Shown here one piece after another: positions 24,979-33,300 of a stretch of 64,000 nucleotides of DNA (the stretch's first letter is position 1; every line of letters starts with the position of its first letter). A program made the translations under genes and the position numbers. Location of the stretch: positions 62,001-126,000 of the forward strand of contig NZ_JAAAPM020000011.1 in NCBI RefSeq assembly GCF_009909155.2. Reading direction: 5' to 3'. The stretch is from Flavobacterium undicola. Lineage in GTDB: Bacteria; Bacteroidota; Bacteroidia; Flavobacteriales; Flavobacteriaceae. The notes beneath the pieces were generated by a model, which saw nothing but the letters and a program-made list of their open reading frames with translations, did no database searches and was not told the DNA's origin.

Positions 24979-25794
24979 ATGAGCGCATTACAAACAATTA
25001 TAGAACAAGCTTGGGAAAACAGAGCTTTGTTGCAAGAAGAAACAACTACTAACGCGATTAGAGAAGTAATCGAATTATTAGATTCAGGAAAATTACGTGT
25101 TGCTGAACCAAAAGGGGACGGATGGCAAGTAAACGAATGGGTTAAGAAAGCAGTAGTGATGTACTTCCCTATTCAAAAAATGGAAACTATTGAAGCAGGT
25201 GTTTTTGAATACCATGACAAAATGGAATTAAAAAGAGACTATGCTGAAAAAGGAGTTCGTGTAGTTCCTGGAGCTTCTGCTCGTTACGGTTCTTTCATCT
25301 CTAGTGGAGTAATCATGATGCCAAGTTATGTAAATATTGGTGCTTATGTTGATGCTGGAACTATGGTAGATACTTGGGCAACTGTAGGTAGTTGTGCTCA
25401 AATTGGAAAAGACGTTCACTTAAGTGGTGGTGTTGGAATTGGTGGAGTTTTAGAGCCATTACAAGCTGCTCCGGTAATTATTGAAGACGGTGCTTTTGTA
25501 GGTTCTCGTTGTATTGTAGTAGAAGGAGTTCATGTAGGTAAGGAAGCTGTTCTTGGTGCAAATGTATGTTTGACTGCTTCTACTAAAATCATCGATGTTA
25601 CTGGAGATACTCCGGTAGAAATGAAAGGTTTTGTTCCAGCTCGTTCAGTAGTAATTCCTGGAAGTTATACTAAAAAATTCCCTGGAGGAGAATACCAAGT
25701 GCCTTGTGCTTTAATCATTGGTACTCGTAAACCATCTACCGATTTGAAAACCTCATTAAACAATGCGTTAAGAGAATATGATGTAGCGGTATAA
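24979..25794 (+). CDS. dapD: Tetrahydrodipicolinate N-succinyltransferase
   Basis: This 271-residue protein of the left-handed beta-helix family transfers succinyl from succinyl-CoA to tetrahydrodipicolinate in lysine and diaminopimelate synthesis. It has an N-terminal helical domain (1-100), then hexapeptide repeats (about 103-220) that include ARYGSFISSGVIMMPSYVNI, WATVGSCAQIG and SGGVGIGGVLEPLQA. The C-terminal SYTKKF and LIIGTRKPSTDLKTSLN segments are family-typical. Length and motifs fit the 270-275-residue family. It is monocistronic with its own promoter and a shared downstream terminator. Confidence 0.96.
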   Translation: MSALQTIIEQAWENRALLQEETTTNAIREVIELLDSGKLRVAEPKGDGWQVNEWVKKAVVMYFPIQKMETIEAGVFEYHDKMELKRDYAEKGVRVVPGASARYGSFISSGVIMMPSYVNIGAYVDAGTMVDTWATVGSCAQIGKDVHLSGGVGIGGVLEPLQAAPVIIEDGAFVGSRCIVVEGVHVGKEAVLGANVCLTASTKIIDVTGDTPVEMKGFVPARSVVIPGSYTKKFPGGEYQVPCALIIGTRKPSTDLKTSLNNALREYDVAV

Positions 25795-25815
25795 ATTCCG
25801 AATTTTCAATATTTT

Positions 25816-25859
25816 AAATTCCAAATTCCAATTGTTGTAACGATTGAAATTTGGAATTT
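25816..25859. terminator. Bidirectional terminator between dapD and the kinase-like gene
   Basis: AAATTCCAAATT (25816-25827) pairs with 25848-25859 around a 20-base loop. A T run follows on the + strand into the kinase-like gene's stop codon. The same AAATTCCAAAT/ATTTGGAATTT arms recur at 37316-37354. Confidence 0.7.
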
Positions 25860-25860
25860 T

Positions 25861-26622
25861 TTATTTCATTAATTTCAGTTTTCGCTTCAAATATTTCTTT
25901 CGGGTAATTTTTCCTTTGAAAGCCTTTGTCTTTTCGAGTAAAATTTGATGCAGTTTCACTTCTGATTCTCCGCTTAATGCTGCATATTTTTTCGCAATCA
26001 CTTTGACCATCGTTTTCGAAAGCCACATTTTTTTGAAATTATCCATTCTTGCTTCGATTGATAACGTTTCAAATTTCATCCGATTCAAATCAATCAAATA
26101 AAAATCAAATTGCCCCTCGCCTTTTTTAACAATCAAGGTGTTTCCTGGCGAATGATCTAAGAAATTCACACGGGCTTCATGCATCTTATAGGTAAAAGCA
26201 GCAAACTGTTCCAAAATAACATTTCGCTCTGGAAACAATGGATCGTGAATTAATTCTCGAATGGTAAAATCATAGTCTATTTGCTGACAGATGTAATAAC
26301 TATCCTGAAGTAAACCAAAACTATTTTTTTGTTCGATATACGCAATTGGAAAAGGGGTTGCTATTCCGTTTTCTAAAAGGTAATTGGCATAATCAAAAGA
26401 GCGCTTGGCTTTCGTACTTCTAAAAAAAGAATAAATAATCGATTTAAAAAGTCCCGGTTTTTGAAAAAACTTAATATTAACTTTTTCAGTCCCTAGAAAA
26501 TTAGATTTAATAGTGTTTCTCGCGCCTTGAACAATCAAATCGCCACTATCAAAAAAGACATCAATCAGCTGAGGAATAAGAACTTCTTTTTCTTTGTATT
26601 GTGGATGAACAGTGATTTGCAC
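25861..26622 (-). CDS. Lipopolysaccharide (Kdo/WaaP-like) kinase family protein
   Basis: This 253-residue protein has a protein-kinase-like fold of the InaA/WaaP/Kdo kinase group. The catalytic-loop analogue is DHSPGNTLI, followed by the metal-binding Asp in LIDLNRM. Such enzymes phosphorylate Kdo or heptose in the lipid A-core region at the cytoplasmic face. The start is taken as GTG at 26622 (VQITVHPQYKEK), because the longer frame begins at TTG 26676, directly beside the promoter of the divergent GT9 gene. It shares this intergenic space with the heptosyltransferase-like gene, which supports a role in core oligosaccharide synthesis. Confidence 0.75.
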   Translation of the reverse strand: MQITVHPQYKEKEVLIPQLIDVFFDSGDLIVQGARNTIKSNFLGTEKVNIKFFQKPGLFKSIIYSFFRSTKAKRSFDYANYLLENGIATPFPIAYIEQKNSFGLLQDSYYICQQIDYDFTIRELIHDPLFPERNVILEQFAAFTYKMHEARVNFLDHSPGNTLIVKKGEGQFDFYLIDLNRMKFETLSIEARMDNFKKMWLSKTMVKVIAKKYAALSGESEVKLHQILLEKTKAFKGKITRKKYLKRKLKLMK

Positions 26623-26687
26623 GATATTGGATATTATTTTTGGTTTAAAAGTATAAAAAATAGTACTTTGCGGCAAGAAATAGTTTT

Positions 26688-27749
26688 ATGAAAAAAGTCC
26701 TGATCATACAAAATAAACGAATTGGAGATGTTTTAATCAGCTCCGTAATAGCTAACAACTACAAGGCTAAACACCCTGATAGTGAAATACACTTTATGGC
26801 GTATGATTTCACACACGGAGTACTTCAAAACAATCCCAATATTGATAAAATTATTTCTATCAATGACAAGGAACTAAAAAAACTTCCTGTCTTATTTAAA
26901 CTCATTCGAACGGTCAAAAAAGAGAAATACGACATTATCTTTGACCCTTACTCCAAAACACAGAGTAAACTGATTTGTAAATTTTCAGGAGCCAAGCAGA
27001 CTATTGGTCACAAAAGCCGAAAAAAACTAGGAAATTGGGGCTATTACACTCATCCAATTGCAATATCCAAAGAAAAGACTAAGATTTGCGGTAAAGCCAT
27101 TGAAGACCGAATCCATTTGTTGCAACAAGCCGAAACATTTTCAAATATTGATTATGAACCCAAATTATTTTTATCCGATGAGGAAAAATCCGAAAATCAA
27201 TTAGGCAAGTATACTGATAAAAAAGTAATTGTTTTTGGTATATTAGGAAGTACTCCTCAAAAATCGATGCCGTATGATTATGTGGCTGAAATAGTTGATT
27301 TTATAGCTAATCAATACGATGCCTACATTCTATTCAATTATGCACCACATCAAAAAGCCGAAGCTGAAAAAATATATGCACTTTGCAAAAACAAAGCCAA
27401 TATTATTTTAGACATTTATGCACCAAGCATTCGGGATTTTATTAAAGTAATGAACCAATGTACTGTTTTAGTTTCCAATGAAGGAGGAAGCGTACATATA
27501 GCCAAAGCCTTAAACAAACCTACTTTTACCATTTTCTCTCCTTACGTCAATAAAGACCATTGGGCTAGTTTTGAAGATGGAAAATTCCATCATTCGGTAC
27601 ACTTACTGGAAATGAAACCCAATTTATTTGATAGTTTTACTTTTGAAGAGTGCAAAAGAATTGAAAAAAATCCAGATGAATTATACAAACAATTAACTCC
27701 TGAAATGATTATCCCCGAATTAGATACTTTCCTGAAAAACAATTTATAA
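26688..27749 (+). CDS. Glycosyltransferase family 9, heptosyltransferase-like
   Basis: This 353-residue GT-B protein is of family 9. It opens with VLIIQNKRIGDVLISSVI (about residues 4-21), the ADP-heptose transferase N-terminal pattern. The C-terminal half has a VFGILGSTPQKSMP segment and VSNEGGSVHIAKALNKPTF (about 262-280) that forms the nucleotide-sugar site. It would add a heptose-like sugar to the lipid A core. A TACTTTG element lies about 18 bp before the ATG. It is convergent with the GT2 gene downstream, separated by a terminator. Confidence 0.88.
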   Translation: MKKVLIIQNKRIGDVLISSVIANNYKAKHPDSEIHFMAYDFTHGVLQNNPNIDKIISINDKELKKLPVLFKLIRTVKKEKYDIIFDPYSKTQSKLICKFSGAKQTIGHKSRKKLGNWGYYTHPIAISKEKTKICGKAIEDRIHLLQQAETFSNIDYEPKLFLSDEEKSENQLGKYTDKKVIVFGILGSTPQKSMPYDYVAEIVDFIANQYDAYILFNYAPHQKAEAEKIYALCKNKANIILDIYAPSIRDFIKVMNQCTVLVSNEGGSVHIAKALNKPTFTIFSPYVNKDHWASFEDGKFHHSVHLLEMKPNLFDSFTFEECKRIEKNPDELYKQLTPEMIIPELDTFLKNNL

Positions 27750-27750
27750 C

Positions 27751-27782
27751 AAAAAAGCATTCGTTGCGGCGAATGCTTTTTT
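27751..27782. terminator. Terminator between GT9 and GT2 genes
   Basis: AAAAAAGCATTCG (27751-27763) pairs with 27770-27782 around a 6-base loop, with A and T tails on both sides. It serves both convergent genes. Confidence 0.85.
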
Positions 27783-27784
27783 AC

Positions 27785-28594
27785 TTATTTTACGATTCCA
27801 AAATCAGTCCATCTTTTCTTTTGTAATTTAGTTTCTTTTCGAATGTTTATATTCTTGTTTATTGACTCAGGCGTAGCATAACCTCTTGGATGATCCAAAT
27901 GCAAACAAATAGTACTGTATCTTATTTGTTTTGGTTTTATACCATAATTCACCAATCGTTCACCTAATTCCCTATCCTGTCCGCCATATTGCATACGCTC
28001 ATCAAAACCATTGATAGCCAAAATATCTTTTTTCCAGCCGGAAGCATTATGTCCGTTCCAACTTGGAGTTGTTGGTGTCAAAAAGTTTAGGATTGAAGTT
28101 TTTAAACCAGTCGCATTTATTTTATTATTCCTGAAAGAAGCTTTCATTCCGTTTTTCTTTAACCAGGAAACATCAAAGCATTTCATGGAGTAAATATCAT
28201 CTTCTGTAATATTTTGGGATAATTGCATTGGCAACTTATGATAGCCTCCTGAAAGAAAACAACCTTCTTCTCTAAATTTAATATGCTGTTCAACAAAATC
28301 CGGGCGAGGAATACAATCACCATCAGACATCATTATATAATCAGTCGTACAAGCTAAAACAGCTTTATTCAAAATCTGAGATTTTTGAAAACCATTGTCT
28401 TCATGCCAAACGTGAATAATAGGATAAAAAACTTCTTTTTTCAATTCATCAATTAAATCGAAAGTCTCCTGACGTGAACCATCATCGGCAATGACCATTT
28501 CAAAATTGCGATAGGTTTGAGTATTATAACCCCAAATGACTTTTTTAAGCCATTCGACAGAATTATAAGTACTTACAATTACAGATATTTTCAT
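27785..28594 (-). CDS. Glycosyltransferase family 2 (paralogue 1)
   Basis: This 269-residue GT-A enzyme opens with KISVIVSTYNSVEWLKK and has the DDGSR nucleotide loop (about residue 37). The metal-binding DGDCIPR motif lies near 97-103, and the substrate-side WNGHNASGWK and YGGQDRELGERLVNYG motifs lie in the C-terminal half. The latter belong to the galactosyltransferase-type C-terminal domain. It is a close paralogue of the enzyme at 28960, with matching motifs throughout. The ATG at 28594 is chosen because its N-terminus aligns with the paralogue; a longer frame from 28654 adds an Asn/Lys-rich segment. Confidence 0.85.
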   Translation of the reverse strand: MKISVIVSTYNSVEWLKKVIWGYNTQTYRNFEMVIADDGSRQETFDLIDELKKEVFYPIIHVWHEDNGFQKSQILNKAVLACTTDYIMMSDGDCIPRPDFVEQHIKFREEGCFLSGGYHKLPMQLSQNITEDDIYSMKCFDVSWLKKNGMKASFRNNKINATGLKTSILNFLTPTTPSWNGHNASGWKKDILAINGFDERMQYGGQDRELGERLVNYGIKPKQIRYSTICLHLDHPRGYATPESINKNINIRKETKLQKKRWTDFGIVK

Positions 28595-28959
28595 TTTCTT
28601 TTTTTTAGCGATTTGGGGATTGCTTTTATTAATGTTGTTGTTTGTTCTAACCATAGATTAGACCCTAAAAGTTTAAAAAAGTTTAAATCTTTTTAAATCT
28701 TTTTCCATGATTTCTTAACTCACAAAGGATTTTTTATTTTTTGCAAAAATAAGACTCTATTTTTGGTTTCAAACCAATACAACGTTAAAAAAAAAAGAGA
28801 AAAACAACTAGTTTCCATTTAACATCAAACGTTTTTTATATTTTTTTTAAGAGATTTTATGAATATTTTTTAAAAACGCAACTCTTACAAGTACAATATG
28901 TATAATCTATTTTAGAAGGATGTTAAAATTATGTTATCAAAAAAGAATCAAAATAGGAT
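28595..28959. other. Intergenic region between two GT2 paralogues, no gene seen
   Basis: 365 bp of strongly AT-rich sequence contain runs of A and T of up to ten bases. It must hold the promoter of the first GT2 gene. No ORF, repeat or hairpin of note is visible. Confidence 0.5.
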
Positions 28960-29775
28960 TTATTTTTGCAATCCAAATTCAGTTCTAATCTTGCCTAAGG
29001 TTTTAGTTTCTTTACGGATTTGTTGGTTCTTAATAATCATTTCAGGTTTAACATATCCGCGAGGATGATCCAAATGCAAGCAGATAGCAGCATAACGTAT
29101 TTGCTTGGGCTTGATACCATAATTAACCAATCTTTCCCCAAATTCCCTATCTTCACCTCCATATTGCATACGTTCATCAAAACCATTTACCGCTATAAAA
29201 TCAGCTTTCCACCCGGATGCGTTATGACCATTCCAGCTTGGCTTTGTTGGTGTAATATTATTTAAAACCCAACTTTTAAATCCATATTCGCAGATTTTAT
29301 TGTTTTTAAAAGAAAAAGACATTCCATTTTTTTTTAACCATTTAAGATCAAAACAATTACCTGAATAAATATCGTTTTCCGATATTTTTTTCGAAATGGA
29401 ATCCGTTAATTTATAATAACCACCTGAGAGAAAAAAACCCAATTTACGATTTCTGATATGATGTTCTACAAAATCTGCACGAGGAATACAGTCGCCATCG
29501 GTCATCAAAATATAATCTGCCGATGTCTCTAAAACTGCTTTATTAAGAATAATTGTTTTTTGAAAACCATTATCCGGATGCCAAACATGATGTATGCTAT
29601 AAAAAACTTTTTGTTTCATTTTATCAATCAAATCAAAAGTATCTTTAGAAGAACCATCGTCAGCAATAACAACCTCAAAATCCCTATAGGTTTGAGTGTT
29701 ATAGCCAAGTAGAACTTTTTTTAATAATTCAGGCGAATTATAAGTACTGATAATAATTGAAATATTTTTTTGCAT
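28960..29775 (-). CDS. Glycosyltransferase family 2 (paralogue 2)
   Basis: This 271-residue GT-A enzyme has the same layout as the gene at 27785: SIIISTYNSPELLKK at the start, DDGSS, DGDCIPR near residue 95, then WNGHNASGWK and YGGEDREFGERLVNYG. The two proteins appear more than half identical by eye and are clearly an old tandem duplication. They probably add related or successive sugars in the surface glycan. Its promoter is back to back with that of the GT2 gene at 29832. Confidence 0.85.
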   Translation of the reverse strand: MQKNISIIISTYNSPELLKKVLLGYNTQTYRDFEVVIADDGSSKDTFDLIDKMKQKVFYSIHHVWHPDNGFQKTIILNKAVLETSADYILMTDGDCIPRADFVEHHIRNRKLGFFLSGGYYKLTDSISKKISENDIYSGNCFDLKWLKKNGMSFSFKNNKICEYGFKSWVLNNITPTKPSWNGHNASGWKADFIAVNGFDERMQYGGEDREFGERLVNYGIKPKQIRYAAICLHLDHPRGYVKPEMIIKNQQIRKETKTLGKIRTEFGLQK

Positions 29776-29792
29776 AATCTCCCAAAAGTAAT

Positions 29793-29809
29793 CAAAATTA
29801 CTAATTTTG
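29793..29809. promoter_or_regulatory. Overlapping divergent promoters in a 17-bp palindrome
   Basis: CAAAATTA at 29793-29800 is TAATTTTG on the minus strand, and TAATTTTG stands at 29802-29809 on the plus strand. Both fit TAnnTTTG and lie 17-22 bp before the two divergent GT2 start codons. The two elements together form a palindrome with one central base. Confidence 0.55.
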
Positions 29810-29831
29810 CGACATTTAACACTAAAAAAAA

Positions 29832-30569
29832 ATGACTAAACTTACCGCCATAATCCCTACATACAATGAAATTGATTATATTGAAGATGCTATAAAATCA
29901 ATTGAATTTGCTGATGAAATTATTGTAATCGATTCTTTTAGTACTGATGGTACTAAAGAAAAAGCGGTTGAATTAGGATGTAAAGTTTTAGATAGAAAAT
30001 TTGACAACTTTTCCAATCAAAAAAACCATGCAATCTCCTTTGCAACAGGTGATTGGATTTTATTTTTGGATGCAGACGAAAGAATTTCAAAAAAACTGCA
30101 AATTGAAATTCAAGAAGCTATTAGCAGCTCCAAATACAATTCCTACAAACTAAGATTTCCTCATTTTTACATGAATCGTTTTTTATATCATTCGGAAAGC
30201 AAGGTGCTCCGATTAGTCAAAAATAACGGCGTCTATTTTGAAGGAGCTGTTCACGAAAAATTAAAAACTACTGGAAAAACAGGGATTTTGGACAATTTTG
30301 TAATCCACTACACCTACAAAGGCTTACTTCATTACATAAACAAGAAGGATTCTTATGCGTGGTTTCAAGCCCAAATGTCATTAGAAAAAAACAAAAAAGC
30401 GAACCTTTTTTTATTAATCTTCAAGCCTTTTTATCGTTTCTTCCATTCCTACATTCTCAAAAGAGGTTTTCTGGATGGTATTCCCGGTCTTGCCGTAGCA
30501 ACTATTAATGCTTATGGTGTTTTTTCCAGATATGCTAAAATGATTTTAATTGAAAAAGGATTAAAATAA
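29832..30569 (+). CDS. Glycosyltransferase family 2, WaaE/KdtX-like
   Basis: This 245-residue GT-A enzyme resembles the WaaE/KdtX group that adds a glucose or similar residue to the inner core. Motifs are LTAIIPTYNEIDYIEDAI at the start, IVIDSFSTDGT near 31-41, FLDADERIS near 79-87 and VHEKLKTTGK near 139-148. A basic C-terminal segment (about 185-245) may sit on the membrane. It overlaps the convergent polysaccharide deacetylase gene by 9 bp. It is similar to the enzyme at 31349, giving a second paralogous GT2 pair in this cluster. Confidence 0.85.
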   Translation: MTKLTAIIPTYNEIDYIEDAIKSIEFADEIIVIDSFSTDGTKEKAVELGCKVLDRKFDNFSNQKNHAISFATGDWILFLDADERISKKLQIEIQEAISSSKYNSYKLRFPHFYMNRFLYHSESKVLRLVKNNGVYFEGAVHEKLKTTGKTGILDNFVIHYTYKGLLHYINKKDSYAWFQAQMSLEKNKKANLFLLIFKPFYRFFHSYILKRGFLDGIPGLAVATINAYGVFSRYAKMILIEKGLK

Positions 30570-31268
30570 TTTCAATTTTCCAAAACGAAGTTTGAGTTTA
30601 AACTTTAACAGACCATCTTCTCCTTTAATGTCAATTCGCTGAATTTCATACGGATTTTTAAAAGGAAATTTATTGATTCTGTTACCTATTCTCAATCCTG
30701 CTTTTACATTGTTTTGTCGTAAAACAGTAGTAAACATCGATTTACCAGGTTCTTTTTTAGGATAATTCCCATAAGGATACGCTAAAGCATTATAAACTTT
30801 CAGATCATTTTGCTCAATAATTTCAAAACATTTAGAAAAATCAGCATTGATTTCAGTTTCAGTTAAAGTAGCATATCTTTTATGTGCAAAAGAATGCAGT
30901 CCTAACTCTACTCTATTATCTAAAGCTTTCAATTGTTCAATAGACATAATTTTCTCTTTTCCAGAATTCCATGAATCTACATTTCCAATATAGCCAAACG
31001 GAATAAAAAAAGTAGCTTTCAAATTGTATTTTTGAAGTAAAGGAACCGCATAATCCAACTGATTCACAGTAACATCATCAAAAGTAATCACCACACTTTT
31101 AGGATTTATTGAGGCTCTATGCTCAAATTCTGAAAAATGGTATGTAGTATATTCTTTGTCGTGCAAATAGCGAAACTGTTCTTCTAAAGTATTGCAAAAA
31201 ACAGTAAGTCCGTTACTATCCTTATCATCAGAAACATTATGGTACATCAATATAGGTAAACGTGTCAT
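30561..31268 (-). CDS. Polysaccharide deacetylase (NodB-like) family protein
   Basis: This 235-residue protein has the NodB homology fold: ILMYHNVSDD near residues 6-15, the metal/base motif TFDD at about 63-66, HSFAH near 124-128 as the second metal motif, and ALAYPYGNYP near 160-169. In most members TFDD is followed by Gly; here it is Val, which may alter activity. It would remove N- or O-acetyl groups from a surface glycan. No signal peptide is seen, so the site of action is unclear. It overlaps the convergent GT2 gene by 9 bp. Confidence 0.82.
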   Translation of the reverse strand: MTRLPILMYHNVSDDKDSNGLTVFCNTLEEQFRYLHDKEYTTYHFSEFEHRASINPKSVVITFDDVTVNQLDYAVPLLQKYNLKATFFIPFGYIGNVDSWNSGKEKIMSIEQLKALDNRVELGLHSFAHKRYATLTETEINADFSKCFEIIEQNDLKVYNALAYPYGNYPKKEPGKSMFTTVLRQNNVKAGLRIGNRINKFPFKNPYEIQRIDIKGEDGLLKFKLKLRFGKLKLF

Positions 31269-31307
31269 TTCACTAATCTAAGTTAAAAATTATGAATGTA
31301 AATTTAT

Positions 31308-31315
31308 TACATTTG
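31308..31315 (+). promoter_or_regulatory. Promoter -7 element TACATTTG
   Basis: TACATTTG fits the -7 consensus and lies 33 bp before the TTG start of the GT2 gene at 31349. Confidence 0.6.
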
Positions 31316-31348
31316 CCCTGAAATATCTAAAAATAGAAACCAAATAAT

Positions 31349-32104
31349 TTGAAACCAAAAATAACAGCCTTAGCCATTACTTTCAACGAAGAAGAAAATG
31401 TAAAACGTTATGTTCAAAGTTTGTCTTTTGCCGATGAAATTATTTTTATCGATTCTTTTAGTTCTGATAAAACAGTAGAAATTGCCAAAGAATCTGGAGT
31501 TATTGTTTTTCAAAGAGCGTTTGATAATTTTGCTAATCAAAAGAATTTTGCAATCGAGCAAGCAAAAAATGACTGGATTGTTTTTTTTGATTTAGACGAA
31601 GTTATTTCACCAGAGCTAACCAGCGAAATTCTTAAAAACCTTGATTCTCCAGATGATTTTACAGCATATTCCGTTAAACGAAATTTATATTTTTTTGGAA
31701 AACAGATAAAATTTGGAGGCTGGCAGTCAGACAAAGTGATTCGAATTTTCAATAAGAAATTTTGCAAATACGACGAAAACTTTGTCCTTGGCAACCGATT
31801 AATCAGTAGTAAAACAAAACTATTAAAAGAAAAAATTAATCATCTTAGCTACAAAAGTTTTGACAGCTATAATACCAAACTCAGTTTTTACGGTAAATTA
31901 GAAGCTGAACACCTTTACAGCAAAAACCAAAAACCCAACTTCTATCATTTTATCATAAAACCTAATTTTTACTTTTTCAAAAAACATCTATTTAGTTTAG
32001 GCTTTTTAGACGGAAAAGAAGGATTTATATTGGCTTACATCCATGCCTTTTCAGTATTAAAAAAATACCTACACTTATGGATGAAGTATCGAAAAATTGA
32101 ATAA
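31349..32104 (+). CDS. Glycosyltransferase family 2, WaaE/KdtX-like (paralogue)
   Basis: This 251-residue protein is related to the enzyme at 29832, with matching ITALAITFNEEENVKRYV, IFIDSFSSDKT and DNFANQKNFAI segments. The metal motif reads FFDLDEVIS where the paralogue has FLDADERIS. The C-terminal FKKHLFSLGFLDGKEGF stretch also matches. The start is a TTG at 31349, the only codon that gives the complete first strand and lies after the -7 element; no ATG is available before residue 100. It acts in the same surface glycan pathway. Confidence 0.83.
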   Translation: MKPKITALAITFNEEENVKRYVQSLSFADEIIFIDSFSSDKTVEIAKESGVIVFQRAFDNFANQKNFAIEQAKNDWIVFFDLDEVISPELTSEILKNLDSPDDFTAYSVKRNLYFFGKQIKFGGWQSDKVIRIFNKKFCKYDENFVLGNRLISSKTKLLKEKINHLSYKSFDSYNTKLSFYGKLEAEHLYSKNQKPNFYHFIIKPNFYFFKKHLFSLGFLDGKEGFILAYIHAFSVLKKYLHLWMKYRKIE

Positions 32105-32156
32105 CACAACAGATACAAAGAAAACGCAGCTATTTTTATTGTTCAAATATTTAATA

Positions 32157-32164
32157 TTACTTTG
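32157..32164 (+). promoter_or_regulatory. Possible -7 element TTACTTTG
   Basis: It matches TAnnTTTG except at the second base and lies 24 bp before the GT4 gene. A TTG 15 bp upstream (32139-32141) could be the -33 element with a short spacer. Confidence 0.4.
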
Positions 32165-32188
32165 CAGCTCATTTAACACTTCTAAAAC

Positions 32189-33289
32189 ATGAATATTCTT
32201 AATATTACAACAATGACCGAATGGAGAGGTGGAGATGCTCAAATGTATACTGGTTTTAAACTTTTAGAAGAATACAAGGATTTAAATCAAATTATATTGT
32301 GTCCCGACACTTCTGTATTAGCAAAAAAATGCATAGAGGACAATTCAAAACATTATACTTATTCTAAGACTTCTGGAATTTTTAGTCTTATAAAGCCTAT
32401 TATTCGAATTTGTAGAAAAGAAAAAGTTGATTTAATTCATGTACATGATTCAAATTCATTAACGGCAACTTTATTAGCCTCCATATTCCTGCCATCAAAA
32501 ACAAAAATTGTCTTAAGCAGAAAAAGAAATAATAAAATCAAAGACAAATTTTTAAATAGATATAAATATTCACATCCGAAAATAACAAAAATAATATCTG
32601 TTTCTAAAGCAGTAGAGGCTATCTTTGACAATATTATAAAAGACAAAAGTAAATTGGTGACTATTTATGATGCCATAGATGTTTCTTTTTTCTCAAAAAA
32701 CAGAAGTAACGAATTGATTCATACGGAATTTTCATTACCCAAAGAGACAATTATTATTGGTAATGTTGCTGCTTTAACTTCTCAAAAAGACATTTTTACC
32801 TTTATCGACACTGCCAGAGAAATAATGGACAAAAAACCTGTGAATCTATCCCTGAAATTTGTTGTTATTGGTGACGGATCTCAAAGAGCTGAGCTCGAAA
32901 AGCACGCTTCCATAAGAAATCTGGAAGATGATATTATTTTTATGGGGTTCAGAAACAACATACAGGAACTGCTGCCAGAATTTGATATTTTTCTCCTAAC
33001 ATCCTTAACTGAAGGACTGCCACTAACCATTTATGAAGCTTTTGCTACAAAAATCCCGGTCGTAGCTACAAATGCTGGAGGAATTGCAGAAGTAATAGAA
33101 AATGGTCAAACAGGATTTGTAACTAATTTAAAAGATACTGAGAACCTTGCAAAAGGCGTATTAAAAATTTTAAATGACAAACAACTTGCTGAAACCATAA
33201 AAGCGAATGCCTTTGAATTGGTTTCAAAAAACCATGATTTAAACGTAATGAAGCAAAATTATTACTCTTTTTATTCATCTTTAAAATAA
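32189..33289 (+). CDS. Glycosyltransferase family 4
   Basis: This 366-residue GT-B enzyme has an N-terminal WRGGDAQMY segment (about residues 12-20) and a HVHDSN acceptor-side stretch. The C-terminal GT1/4 domain shows VGNVAALTSQKDIFTFIDTA near 190-209, VIGDGSQRAELE near 229-240, and the nucleotide-sugar EX7E motif region SLTEGLPLTIYEAFATKIPVV at about 274-294. It retains glycosidic configuration and acts at the cytoplasmic membrane face. It starts a run of three closely spaced genes (12 and 4 bp gaps) with glf and the DUF4422 gene, so the three probably build one galactofuranose-containing segment. Confidence 0.88.
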   Translation: MNILNITTMTEWRGGDAQMYTGFKLLEEYKDLNQIILCPDTSVLAKKCIEDNSKHYTYSKTSGIFSLIKPIIRICRKEKVDLIHVHDSNSLTATLLASIFLPSKTKIVLSRKRNNKIKDKFLNRYKYSHPKITKIISVSKAVEAIFDNIIKDKSKLVTIYDAIDVSFFSKNRSNELIHTEFSLPKETIIIGNVAALTSQKDIFTFIDTAREIMDKKPVNLSLKFVVIGDGSQRAELEKHASIRNLEDDIIFMGFRNNIQELLPEFDIFLLTSLTEGLPLTIYEAFATKIPVVATNAGGIAEVIENGQTGFVTNLKDTENLAKGVLKILNDKQLAETIKANAFELVSKNHDLNVMKQNYYSFYSSLK

Positions 33290-33300
33290 TTATTACATCA

